56,501 nt of DNA from REEB85 sp018971455 (GCA_028871195.1 JAGWNT010000011.1:1-56501), one strand, 5' to 3'. Positions 8,133 to 16,578 are shown, counted from the first letter of the stretch. A program made the numbers and translations. Notes: generated by a model from the letters alone, not told the origin.

Positions 8133-9413
8133 GTGAAGGTTCTTTTCATCCATCAAAGCTTTCCCGCCCAGTACTGGCGCCTCGTCGCCTGGCTGCGCGA
8201 CCATGGGCACGAGGTGACGTTCATCACCAACCCCACCGGCAACGCGATGCAGAGCGTGCGCAAGGTGGAGTACACCTTCGATAGCGCGGCGCGGGCGGAC
8301 ATCATCGAGCCGGCGCAGGAATTCGAGATCGCCATGCGCCGGGCGGCGAAGGTGGCCAGCGTGGCGGCAGAGATGGCCACGGGCGGCTACCGGCCGGACA
8401 TCATCCTCGGCCATCACGGCTGGGGGGAATTGCTGCACATCGAGGATGTGTGGCCGGACGTGCCGCTGCTCGGCTATTTCGAATATTACTATCGCGCGCG
8501 CGGCTACGAGGTCGGCTTCGATCCGGAGTTCACCCTGCCGCCGGGGCGCGAGGCGGTGCTGCGGGCGAAGAACGCCCTCAATCTCATCGCGCTGACCAAT
8601 CCGGGCGTGGGGCAGACGCCGACGCGCTTCCAGCTCGGTACCTATCCGGCGGAGTTCCGCTCGAAGATCAGGCTCATCGAGGAGGGCGTGGACCTCGTGG
8701 CCTGCGCGCCCGATGCCACGGCGGCCGGGCGGCCGCTGGACCTGGGAGGCATGAGCCTCGATGAGGGGCAGCGCGCCCGGCTCGCCGGGCAGGTGGTGGC
8801 GCCGGGGGAGAAGCTCGTCACCTTCGTCTCGCGCACGCTGGAGCCGGCGCGGGGCTTCCACATCCTGATGCGCGCGCTGCCGGAGCTGCTGGCGCGCCGC
8901 GATGTGCGGGTGGCGATCGTCGGGCGCGACGAGGACGGCTACGGCCCGCGGCCGCGCGGGACGACCTGGCGGGAGTATTTCCTGCAGGAGATGCGCGGGC
9001 GTTACGATGAGGCGCGGGTGCATTTTCTCGGCCTCGTCGATCATCCGGGCTACCTGCGGCTACTTCAACGATCCGACGCGCACGTCTATATGACTTATCC
9101 CTTCGTCGCCTCCTGGTCGCTGCGCGAGGCGCTCGCCTGCGGCTGCGCGGTGGTGGCGAGCGACACGGCCTCCGTGCACGAATTCGTCATCGACGGGCAT
9201 AACGGCCTGCTGACGCCGTTCCTCGATCCGCGGCGCCTGGCCGAACGGGTGCGGGACCTGCTCGAGAATGATGAGCTGAGCGGGCGACTGCGGCGGATGG
9301 CACGGGAGCATGCGCTGGCGCATCTGTCGCTCGCGCGCACTCTGGAGACCTATCGCGCCACGATCGCGCAGATGACGGGCCAGGTCCTGTCGCAGCCGGG
9401 TGCCGCGCGCTAG
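8133..9413 (+). CDS. GT4-type glycosyltransferase
   Basis: A 426-residue GT-B retaining glycosyltransferase. The N-terminal acceptor domain starts MKVLFIHQSFPAQYWRL and contains DIILGHHGWGELL. The C-terminal nucleotide-sugar domain has KLVTFVSRTLEPARGFHILMRAL, VAIVGRDEDGYG, the YMTYPFVASWSLREALACGC segment with the family's catalytic E, and VASDTASVHEFV. GTG 8133 is chosen because it reproduces the family N-terminus exactly. It lies 54 bp after paralog 1 in the same direction, so it may be cotranscribed and may glycosylate one of the neighbouring surface proteins or build the glycan they contact. That partnership is inference. Confidence 0.88.
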   Translation: MKVLFIHQSFPAQYWRLVAWLRDHGHEVTFITNPTGNAMQSVRKVEYTFDSAARADIIEPAQEFEIAMRRAAKVASVAAEMATGGYRPDIILGHHGWGELLHIEDVWPDVPLLGYFEYYYRARGYEVGFDPEFTLPPGREAVLRAKNALNLIALTNPGVGQTPTRFQLGTYPAEFRSKIRLIEEGVDLVACAPDATAAGRPLDLGGMSLDEGQRARLAGQVVAPGEKLVTFVSRTLEPARGFHILMRALPELLARRDVRVAIVGRDEDGYGPRPRGTTWREYFLQEMRGRYDEARVHFLGLVDHPGYLRLLQRSDAHVYMTYPFVASWSLREALACGCAVVASDTASVHEFVIDGHNGLLTPFLDPRRLAERVRDLLENDELSGRLRRMAREHALAHLSLARTLETYRATIAQMTGQVLSQPGAAR

Positions 9414-9443
9414 AGGGCGCCCGCGCCCGGTGACAAGGCGATG

Positions 9444-9465
9444 ACGGGACGTATTTTCCCGTTTT
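9444..9465 (+). terminator. Possible rho-independent terminator
   Basis: Stem ACGGGA (9444-9449) and TCCCGT (9457-9462) with a 7-nt loop, followed by TTT. It is 31 bp after the glycosyltransferase stop. The short stem and short T-run make it a weak terminator. Confidence 0.4.
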
Positions 9466-9501
9466 CCTACCGAAATGTCAGCTTCACGTCAGGTCCAAGC
9501 G

Positions 9502-9517
9502 TTAAGAACTCCTTAAC
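9502..9517 (+). promoter_or_regulatory. CtrA binding site (TTAA-N7-TTAAC)
   Basis: The sequence TTAAgaactccTTAAC is a perfect match to the alphaproteobacterial CtrA consensus in both half-sites and spacing. It lies about 300 bp before the RTX-like gene start. Full matches are rare by chance at this GC content, and no other exact match was noticed in the window. Confidence 0.7.
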
Positions 9518-9564
9518 GAGAGAATCATCGCATTTTTCTCGGAACGAAGGGATCAGGCGACGAG

Positions 9565-9791
9565 CCGGGGCAGGTGCCCCGGGCGAACGTGGGTTCATGC
9601 CGGCCAGGCATCCGCCAAACACGCCAAGGATGACTGGGTAGAATGAAACATCGCCGCTGCAGTCGAACAAGAAGACCAAACGCACTCACCTCGACGAAGC
9701 CGGTGTGGGGGCAGGACGGCAAGGAAGAGACGCACTCGAGCGGATAAGGGATGTTTGGCCGGGCGGCGGCGCGCAATGCTTGTCATTGCGC
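9565..9791 (+). promoter_or_regulatory. Hairpin-rich 5' leader of the RTX-like gene
   Basis: Three perfect inverted repeats lie between the CtrA box and the start codon: CCGGGGCA/TGCCCCGG (9565-9582, 2-nt spacer), ATGCC/GGCAT (9597-9611) and GCGCAATG/CATTGCGC (9771-9791, 5-nt loop). None is followed by a T-run, so they are not terminators. The last ends 13 nt before the GGAGGA ribosome site, where a hairpin could stabilise the mRNA or tune translation. Confidence 0.45.
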
Positions 9792-9818
9792 TATCAATTC
9801 ATATGGAGGACAGTACTG

Positions 9819-12320
9819 ATGACGACCCCAATCATTCTTCCCGGATCGACAACGGCCTTCGGCACGGCGATCGACAACACGGGGACCGACGCGTATTCGG
9901 TCTATGGCGCCGGCAACTTCATCGATATCGGCTTCAACGCCGGCAACACCGGCGGCAACGTCCAGATCTTCGGCAATCCGCTGGTCAATCCGTACGATGC
10001 GGCCCTGGTGCCGGACACCAACACGACGGTGAACCTGAAGAACGGCTTCGGTGTCAGCGACACCATGATCCTCGATGGCAGCGGCAACGCCATCAGCTCG
10101 GTGGGCGGCACCTCGCTGTCCGGGTCCACGGTGACGATCGCGTTCGACCCCTATATCGGCTATGCGCCGTCCGCCAACTCGGGCACCGGCGGCAACAGCG
10201 TCTCGCTGCTGGCCAGCAATTCGAGCATCATGGTCAGCGACGGGGCGACCAGCCCGACCGGTGGCAACTCGGCTGCGATCACCAATAATGGCGGCACCAC
10301 GCAGGTGCAGCTGACCGGCGCCAACGACACCGTGACGCTGCTCGGCGACACCGCCAACACCGTGGTGACTGGCTCCAACACCGGCGGCACGGGCGGCGGC
10401 GCGGTGGTTTCCGTCGGCTTCTATGACGACGACAACTTCACCTATTCCAGCTCCATCACGGTGGCCGGCAGCAACAACACCATCACCGGCGGCGACGCGG
10501 CGATCTCGGTCGGCGGCGGGGTGAGCGGCAACACCGTGACGCTCGGCGACGGCAGCGACGTGGTCAGCCTGGCCGGCAGCAACAACAGCGTGAAGGTCGG
10601 CGCCGGCAACGACATGATCAGCCTCGGCGGTGGTTCGTCGACGGTGAAGATCACCGGCACGGACAATGACACCGTCTCCGCCACTTGGAGCTACAACTCC
10701 GAGGATCCGGGCGTCATCGGCGTGCCGAACGACGTGGTGAACCTGAGCGGCAGCTTCAACTTCGTCACCGCGACCTATGCCAACGTGACGGTGACCGGCT
10801 CGACCGGGTTCAACAGCGTGCTGCTCGGCAATGGCAATGACAACGTGACGCTGCATGGCGACCACAACACCGTGGGCGTCGGCAATGGCACGAACGTCAT
10901 CACCCTGCCTGGCAACTCCAACACCGTCGCCATCACCGACCCGACGGGCGTGGGCGCCGACACCATCAACATCGGCGCCGGCACGAGCGACACCATCGGG
11001 TTCGACCATGCGGGCGGCTCGGTGATCGGCACCGGCACCGGGCGGACCTGGATCACCCAGGCGGCCGGCGCGATGGCGACGATGTTCATCAACCTCGGCA
11101 ACGGCTCCGGCTCCATCTCCCTCGGCGACGGGACGAGCATCATCAAGGCCAACGGCAACTTCACCAACATCAACGTTGGCAACGGCGCCAACAACATCAC
11201 CGCCCTCGGCTTCGGTGACACGATCAATGGCGGCAACGGCAACGATACGGTCGCGACGGGCAACCGTTCGAACACCACGCTCGGCAACGGGACCGACATC
11301 GTCAAGGCCGGCAACTTCGCGACGGTGACCGCCGGCAACGGCAACGACAAGGTGACGGTCGGCTCCAACAGCAATGTGACGCTCGGCGACGGCAACGACA
11401 CCGTCTCCCTCGGCGGCGGTTCGACGGCGACGCTGGGCCATGCCGGCGTGGTGAGCAACGAGGTGGTCACCGGCATCGGCAACGGCATCACGGTCAACGC
11501 GCCGGGCGACGGCAATGACAGCGTGACGCTGTGGGGCTATGGCGAGCGTGTGAATCTCGGCAACGGCACCGACACGGTGACGATCTTCGGCGGTCTGTCC
11601 ACCGTCAATGTCGGCAACGGCAATGGCGATGGCGTGTTCATCTCCGGTGGCGGCAACTGGGTGACGGTCGGCAACGGCAACAACGACACGGTCTCGGTCG
11701 GCGCTGGCAGCCATGTCACGGTCGGTTCGGGAACGGGCGACAGCGTGACGGCCGGCTTCGGCAGCTCGGTGGTGATCGACAGCGTCGGCCTGACTTCGGC
11801 CAACGACACGGTCAATGTCGGCGACCACAGCACGGTGACGGCCGGCAGCCAGACCTCGCCCTTCGGCGGGCCGGTGCTGCTTGCCAACGGCACGTCGAGC
11901 GACTTCTTCTACCTCAACGGCCTCGGCGCGGGTTCGGATATCATCCTGACCGGCTCGTCCAACCAGGTGTTCATCGGCGAGAACTCGTCGGTGAAGGTCG
12001 ATCTCAACGGCTCGCAATCCAACGACACCGTTACGGTGCAGGCGGCGGACGCCACCGGCAGCTATACCGGCACGGTGGAAGTGAACAACTTCACCATCAA
12101 CGGGGTGATGGATCTGCAGAGCCTGATCAGCCTGCATGGCGTGGCGTTGGTGAATTACGGCAGCCTCAACACTGCCCTGCTCGCCGGCGACATCCAGACG
12201 GCCGGTGGCAACACCGATCTGTTGCTGAAGGGCGGCGGCATGGTGCAGTTCGACGGTGCTCAGTCCTGGACGGCGAGCAACTTCAACTTCACCAACAATT
12301 TCGGGCCGGTTCACGCCTGA
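9819..12320 (+). CDS. RTX-like Asn/Gly/Thr-rich repeat protein, probable secreted surface or S-layer-type protein
   Basis: An 833-residue acidic protein with no cysteine and no Sec signal peptide. Most of it is degenerate RTX-like repeats: GNGNDNVTLHGDHNTVGVG, NGGNGNDTVATGN, GDGNDTVSLGG and many others, an irregular form of the calcium-binding GGxGxD nonapeptide that folds as a parallel beta-roll. A non-repetitive C-terminal stretch (about 730-833, EVNNFTINGVMDLQSLISL onward) could hold a type I secretion signal. Lack of cysteine, low charge and repeat make-up resemble secreted S-layer proteins and adhesins; that role is inferred. A GGAGGA site 9 bases upstream fixes ATG 9819. No type I exporter genes lie in the window. 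Confidence 0.8.
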   Translation: MTTPIILPGSTTAFGTAIDNTGTDAYSVYGAGNFIDIGFNAGNTGGNVQIFGNPLVNPYDAALVPDTNTTVNLKNGFGVSDTMILDGSGNAISSVGGTSLSGSTVTIAFDPYIGYAPSANSGTGGNSVSLLASNSSIMVSDGATSPTGGNSAAITNNGGTTQVQLTGANDTVTLLGDTANTVVTGSNTGGTGGGAVVSVGFYDDDNFTYSSSITVAGSNNTITGGDAAISVGGGVSGNTVTLGDGSDVVSLAGSNNSVKVGAGNDMISLGGGSSTVKITGTDNDTVSATWSYNSEDPGVIGVPNDVVNLSGSFNFVTATYANVTVTGSTGFNSVLLGNGNDNVTLHGDHNTVGVGNGTNVITLPGNSNTVAITDPTGVGADTINIGAGTSDTIGFDHAGGSVIGTGTGRTWITQAAGAMATMFINLGNGSGSISLGDGTSIIKANGNFTNINVGNGANNITALGFGDTINGGNGNDTVATGNRSNTTLGNGTDIVKAGNFATVTAGNGNDKVTVGSNSNVTLGDGNDTVSLGGGSTATLGHAGVVSNEVVTGIGNGITVNAPGDGNDSVTLWGYGERVNLGNGTDTVTIFGGLSTVNVGNGNGDGVFISGGGNWVTVGNGNNDTVSVGAGSHVTVGSGTGDSVTAGFGSSVVIDSVGLTSANDTVNVGDHSTVTAGSQTSPFGGPVLLANGTSSDFFYLNGLGAGSDIILTGSSNQVFIGENSSVKVDLNGSQSNDTVTVQAADATGSYTGTVEVNNFTINGVMDLQSLISLHGVALVNYGSLNTALLAGDIQTAGGNTDLLLKGGGMVQFDGAQSWTASNFNFTNNFGPVHA

Positions 12321-12366
12321 AGCCTGACGCCTGAAGCCTGAAGCCTGACGAAGCCTGACGAAGCCT
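12315..12366 (+). repeat. Short tandem repeats of GCCTGA(A/C) across the stop codon
   Basis: The last codons and stop of the RTX-like gene run into variants of GCCTGAA and GCCTGACG, including two identical adjacent copies of AAGCCTGACG (12341-12360). The array leads directly into the terminator stem. It looks like replication slippage and has kept the stop codon inside a repeat unit. Confidence 0.75.
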
Positions 12367-12397
12367 GCCCCGGCCCTGGTGCCGGGGCAGGTTTTTT
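12364..12397 (+). terminator. Strong rho-independent terminator
   Basis: A perfect 11-bp stem CCTGCCCCGGC (12364-12374) / GCCGGGGCAGG (12381-12391) with a 6-nt loop, followed by TTTTTT. It isolates the RTX-like gene from paralog 2, so the RTX-like gene is probably monocistronic. Confidence 0.93.
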
Positions 12398-12523
12398 CGT
12401 GCCCGCAGCAGGAATTTTTGCGCGGGCGCGGGGCGTGATGACGGCGATTTGCTTTGCTTTCCAGGACGTAAGTGATGAATATCTGCGTGATCGGCAACGA
12501 TATGGCGGTGCGAGGAGAGGGCG

Positions 12524-15500
12524 ATGACGACCTATACCTGGAACAGCTCGGTCGGCAGCGGCACCTGGAGCAACACCGCGAACTGGAGCCCGGCCGGCAC
12601 GCCAGGCACCGCCGACACCGCCATCATCTCGCTGACCGGCACGTTGCTGGGCGGCGGCGCCAGCGTGGGGGTTCTGAAACTGAGCGGCGGCACGCTGGGC
12701 ACCAGCGGCGACGTGCTGACCGCGGCGACGGCCGACCTTCTGGGTGGGACGAGCATCGCCGGCACGCTCGATGCCACCCTGGCCGATTTCGTTGCCACCA
12801 CCTCCATCAGCGGCCTGCTGTCGGCCACCGGAGAGGTGACCATCGGCAACACCGCAACCGGCACCGTGGACCTCCTTGGCAACGCGGCATCCTCGTTCAG
12901 CGCGGGCAGCCTGCTCGCCGGGGGGGCGGCGGGTGTTGTCGGGCTGCTCAATGCGGGGGCGGAATTGTTCAGCGTCACCGGCGACGCGACGCTCGGCGCG
13001 TCCGGCACCGGGAATTTGCTGGTCAGCGGCTTCGGCGACGCGATCGGCGGCAACCTCGTCGCCGGGCTGAACGGCGGCTCGTCGGCGGCGATCTCGGTGA
13101 CCGGCTCGGGGGTCATGACGGTCAGCGGCGGGGCCACGCTGGGGGCGGGCGGCACCGTCACGGCGACGATCGACACCGGCACGTCGCTCTCCGTCGCCGG
13201 GGCGCTGCTGGCGGGAACGGGTGTGGGCAGCCAGGCCTCGATCGATGTCGGCGGCAATGGGTCGATCGGCGGGACGCTGGCGGTGGGCGGCGATGTCAGC
13301 CTGGGCGCCGGGGGCGCGACCCAGCTGGTCGCCGATAATGGCGGGCAGATCAACGCCACCAGCACCAACCTCGCCACCAACCGCATCTATGTGGGCGCGC
13401 ACGGCACGCTGACCGGGCAGACCAGCAGCGGCATCAACGCCAATGCGATCCTGATGAGCGATGGCGCCTCCCTGTCCCTGAGCGGCGGCGCGGTGGCGAC
13501 GCTGTCCGGCGCCACCGATGCGACGCTGGCCACCGGCACGCTGGGCGCCGTGGTGAATGGCGTGGCGATGGTGAGCGGCGCCTCGATGACCGCGTCGGCC
13601 GGCCAGATCATCGTCGGCGACGGGCCGTCGGGCACCGGCGTCGGCACGCTGAGCGTCGCCACGGCCGGCGCCGTGGGCGGCAGCGTTAGCGACACCAGCC
13701 TGATCCTCGGCTATGGCGCGGGCGATCAGGGCACGCTGAGCGTGGCCGGCACCAGCGGGAATGTCAGCAGCGCGGTGGGCATGACCATCGGCGATGGCGG
13801 CGTCGGCGCCTTCACCTTGCGCTTCGGCGCGGGGGTGACCGACAGCGGCAGCTCGGTGATCGCGGCGCTCGGCGGCAGCAGCGGGGCGGCCGTCGTCGAG
13901 GATGCCGGGTCGACCTGGGGTGTCGTCGGCACGCTGACGGTGGGTGCTGCCGGGGCCGGCACGCTGACGGTGGGGGCCGGCACGCTGGCGGCGGGGGCGA
14001 CGAGCAATGGCGCCGTCTCGGCGGCCGCACTGGTGCTGGGCAGCGCCACCTCCGGCGTCGGGACGATACTGGTCGAGCACAGCGCCACCGTGACGGATAG
14101 CGGCGTGCTGACGGTGGGCGGGGCCGGGCACGGCTCGGTCGAGATCGATGCGGGGTCGCTGTCGGCGGGCAGCATCGTGCTGGGCGACGGTGTGGGCGCC
14201 ATCGGCACGCTGAACCTGACCGGGGCCACCTCGCAGCTCAGCGGCGTGCACGTCATCGTGGGGAATTCCGGCAGCGGGGCGTTCATCCTCGGCAGCCTTG
14301 CGCAGTATTCGGTGACGGGCAGCACGATCGATGTCGGCGAGACGCTGGGGGCGAGCGGCACCCTCCAGGTGGGGGCCGGCGCCACGCTCACCATGCAGAG
14401 CGCCACTCTGCGCCTCGGCGTGGCCGGCACCGGGGCGGCCAATCTGGCGGCTGGCGGCGTGATCAACGTCAGCGGGTCGCTCGATATCGGCTCGGCCGGA
14501 AGCGGCAGCGGGGCGGTGGCGCTGGCGGGCGGCGCGCTCACGGCGAATGTGCTCAATCTCGGCGCGGCCTCGCAGATTTCGGGCTTCGGCAGCGTGGCGG
14601 TCAGCGGCGCCAGCACCAATGCGGGGGTGATCGTCGCCAGCGGCGGCACGCTGTCGGTCGGCGGAACCGGGCAGATCGGCGGGGCCGGCACGCTGGCGGT
14701 GGCCGGCGGCGCGGAGCTCGACGTGCTGGCCACGCCGAGCACGGAGGCGATCCTGTTCCAGTCGAGCGGGCTCGGCGAGGTGCTGGGCCTGCACGCGCCC
14801 AATTTCGTCGCCAGCACCATCCATGGCTGGCAGCCGGGGCGGACGATCGACCTGTTCGGGGTCGCGCATTCGGGCACGCAGACCAGAAGCTACAACGCGA
14901 CCACCCATGTGCTGACGGTGAGCGATTCGGGCACGGTGGAGGCGGCCCTCACCTTCGACCCGACGACGACTGCGACCACCTTCAACCTGGTTGCCGACAG
15001 TGCCGGCACCGGCACCGACATCGTGCCCTGTTTCGCGGCCGGCACGCGCATCCTCACGCCGCGCGGCGAGGTCGCCGTCGAGGCGCTGCACGCGGGCGAT
15101 TTGGTGGCGCTGGCGCGTGGCGGCACGGCCGCGGTGCGCTGGGTGGGGCGGCGGCAGGTCGATTGCCGGCACCATCGCCGGCCGCAGGATGTCCTGCCGG
15201 TGCGGGTGCGCGCCGGAGCGTTTGCCGACGGCGTGCCGCAGCGCGACCTGGTGCTGTCGCCCGACCATGCGGTGTTCGCCGATGGCGTGCTGGTGCCCGT
15301 GCGCTACCTGCTGAACGGCGCCACCATCGTGCAGGAGAGCGTGGCGCGGGTGACCTATTGCCATGTCGAACTGGCGGCGCACGATGTGCTGCTGGCCGAG
15401 GGGCTGGCCTGCGAGAGCTATCTCGACACCGGCAACCGCGAGGCCTTCGCCCAGGGCGGGGCAGCCATGCAGCTTCATCCGGATTTCGCCCGCGCGGTGT

Positions 15501-16009
15501 GGGCGCGGCAGGGCTGCGCGCCGCTGGTGGTGGCGGGCGAGGCGCTCGCCGCGCTGCGCCGCGTCCTGCTGGCGCGCACCGGCGCGCTGGGCCATGCGCG
15601 GACGCGGGATGCGGGGCTGACCGTGCTGGTCGATGGCAAGCCCGCCCGGCTGACGCTGGCGGCGGGAAGCTGGCGCGTGGCGCTGCCGCGCGGGGCGCGG
15701 GAAGTGCGGATCGGCTCGCGCCGCTGGGTGCCGGCGCTGCTGGCCGAAAGCGGCGCCCTGGGCGAGGGCGACAGCCGCGCCCTGGGCGTGGCGGTTTGCG
15801 ATCTGCGCCTGGACGGGCAGGCCCTGCGCCTGGACGACCGGCGGCTCGATGCCGGGTGGCGCGCGGTCGAGGCGGAGTGGCGCTGGACCGACGGCGATGG
15901 CCGCATCGCCGTGGATGGGGCAGGGGAGCTGGAATTCACCGTCGCCATCAGCGGCAGCTATTGGCTGGAGCCCGTGGCGGCAGTGGTGCGGGAGCGGTGG
16001 TCGGCGTAG
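12524..16009 (+). CDS. Large beta-strand-repeat protein with Hint_2 autoprocessing domain (paralog 2)
   Basis: A 1,161-residue paralog of the protein encoded at 4743-8078, collinear from the N-terminus (TYTWNSSVGSGTWSN, NWSPAGTPGTADTA) through the repeats (VGDGPSG, LILGYGAGDQGTL, GTIDVGETLGA-like units) to the Hint_2 domain. Nucleophile candidate C836 is in PCFAAGTRILT; the block-B histidine is H915 in LSPDHAVFADG; HVELAAHDVLLAEG follows. The C-terminus differs from paralog 1: LHPDFARAVWARQGCAPLVV and an Ig/CBM-like beta-rich tail. No signal peptide. GAGGAGAGG precedes ATG 12524. I infer a surface protein whose Hint module cleaves the chain or transfers it to a nucleophile. Confidence 0.85.
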   Translation: MTTYTWNSSVGSGTWSNTANWSPAGTPGTADTAIISLTGTLLGGGASVGVLKLSGGTLGTSGDVLTAATADLLGGTSIAGTLDATLADFVATTSISGLLSATGEVTIGNTATGTVDLLGNAASSFSAGSLLAGGAAGVVGLLNAGAELFSVTGDATLGASGTGNLLVSGFGDAIGGNLVAGLNGGSSAAISVTGSGVMTVSGGATLGAGGTVTATIDTGTSLSVAGALLAGTGVGSQASIDVGGNGSIGGTLAVGGDVSLGAGGATQLVADNGGQINATSTNLATNRIYVGAHGTLTGQTSSGINANAILMSDGASLSLSGGAVATLSGATDATLATGTLGAVVNGVAMVSGASMTASAGQIIVGDGPSGTGVGTLSVATAGAVGGSVSDTSLILGYGAGDQGTLSVAGTSGNVSSAVGMTIGDGGVGAFTLRFGAGVTDSGSSVIAALGGSSGAAVVEDAGSTWGVVGTLTVGAAGAGTLTVGAGTLAAGATSNGAVSAAALVLGSATSGVGTILVEHSATVTDSGVLTVGGAGHGSVEIDAGSLSAGSIVLGDGVGAIGTLNLTGATSQLSGVHVIVGNSGSGAFILGSLAQYSVTGSTIDVGETLGASGTLQVGAGATLTMQSATLRLGVAGTGAANLAAGGVINVSGSLDIGSAGSGSGAVALAGGALTANVLNLGAASQISGFGSVAVSGASTNAGVIVASGGTLSVGGTGQIGGAGTLAVAGGAELDVLATPSTEAILFQSSGLGEVLGLHAPNFVASTIHGWQPGRTIDLFGVAHSGTQTRSYNATTHVLTVSDSGTVEAALTFDPTTTATTFNLVADSAGTGTDIVPCFAAGTRILTPRGEVAVEALHAGDLVALARGGTAAVRWVGRRQVDCRHHRRPQDVLPVRVRAGAFADGVPQRDLVLSPDHAVFADGVLVPVRYLLNGATIVQESVARVTYCHVELAAHDVLLAEGLACESYLDTGNREAFAQGGAAMQLHPDFARAVWARQGCAPLVVAGEALAALRRVLLARTGALGHARTRDAGLTVLVDGKPARLTLAAGSWRVALPRGAREVRIGSRRWVPALLAESGALGEGDSRALGVAVCDLRLDGQALRLDDRRLDAGWRAVEAEWRWTDGDGRIAVDGAGELEFTVAISGSYWLEPVAAVVRERWSA

Positions 16010-16027
16010 GGTTTGCGCCGTCGCACG

Positions 16028-16041
16028 TTGATTTAGATCAA
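16028..16041 (+). promoter_or_regulatory. FNR/FixK-type binding site
   Basis: TTGATTTAGATCAA is a perfect TTGAT-N4-ATCAA palindrome, the consensus of the FNR/FixK/Anr family. A plausible -10 TATGGT at 16063-16068 would put the start near 16076, placing the box at -41.5, the classic class II activator position. It precedes the cytochrome c gene at 16101, so low oxygen probably induces this unit. Confidence 0.78.
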
Positions 16042-16100
16042 ATATGCGGCAGCGCGGCGCCGTATGGTGCGCCGTGTTCCACCCTCACCGAGAAGGCCCG

Positions 16101-16475
16101 ATGAAACACATCCTTTTTGCACTGCCCGTCCTCGTTGCCGGCCTGGCGGTCGGCGCCGCGGCCCATGCCGCCGACCCCGCCGCCGGCCAGGCCATCTTTA
16201 AGCAGCAATGCTCGATCTGCCATTCGGTGGTGGCGGGCAAGAACATGACCGGGCCCAGCCTGTTCGGCGTGGTCGGCCGCAAGAGCGGCACGGAGGCCAA
16301 GTTCCATTACTCGGCTGCCAACAAGGCGGACGGGCTGACCTGGGACGAGGCGACGCTGGACAAGTACCTGACCGCGCCGCAGCAGGTCGTGCCGCACACC
16401 ACGATGACCTATGGCGGGCTGAAGGACGCCACCAAGCGCGCCAACCTGATCGCCTATCTCGCGACACTGCACTGA
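16101..16475 (+). CDS. Periplasmic class I cytochrome c
   Basis: A 124-residue monohaem cytochrome. The signal peptide (residues 1-23, cleavage after AHA) exports it; the mature protein starts ADPAAGQAIF. Haem binds covalently at CSICH (37-41), and M102 in TTMTYGG is the likely sixth ligand. GPSLFGVVGRKSGTEAKFHYS is typical of cytochromes c2/c550. It lies 103 bp before the Cyc2-like gene in the same direction with no terminator between, so it may be the soluble carrier taking electrons from that outer-membrane protein. The FNR box sits 60 bp upstream of the ATG. Confidence 0.92.
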   Translation: MKHILFALPVLVAGLAVGAAAHAADPAAGQAIFKQQCSICHSVVAGKNMTGPSLFGVVGRKSGTEAKFHYSAANKADGLTWDEATLDKYLTAPQQVVPHTTMTYGGLKDATKRANLIAYLATLH

Positions 16476-16578
16476 GGGCTGGCGGCGGCGGAGTTGATGT
16501 ATGTCAATGACCGCGACTCCGCCGCCGAGGATTTTGGCTGGCGACGACAACGTCGCAACGACACGATGGAGGCAATAC

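Noticed and set aside
4527..9044. Very long antisense frames opposite the repeat genes and elsewhere
   Set aside because: High GC content removes stop codons on the opposite strand; these translations are low-complexity Arg/Ala/His-rich and lack domains.
4743..16009. Protein splicing by the Hint domains (true inteins)
   Set aside because: No C-terminal His-Asn plus nucleophile junction was found; features fit the non-splicing Hint_2 type.
16501..16578. Upstream start for the Cyc2-like gene
   Set aside because: It would place 26 extra residues before the signal peptide, and the strong GGAGG belongs to ATG 16579.
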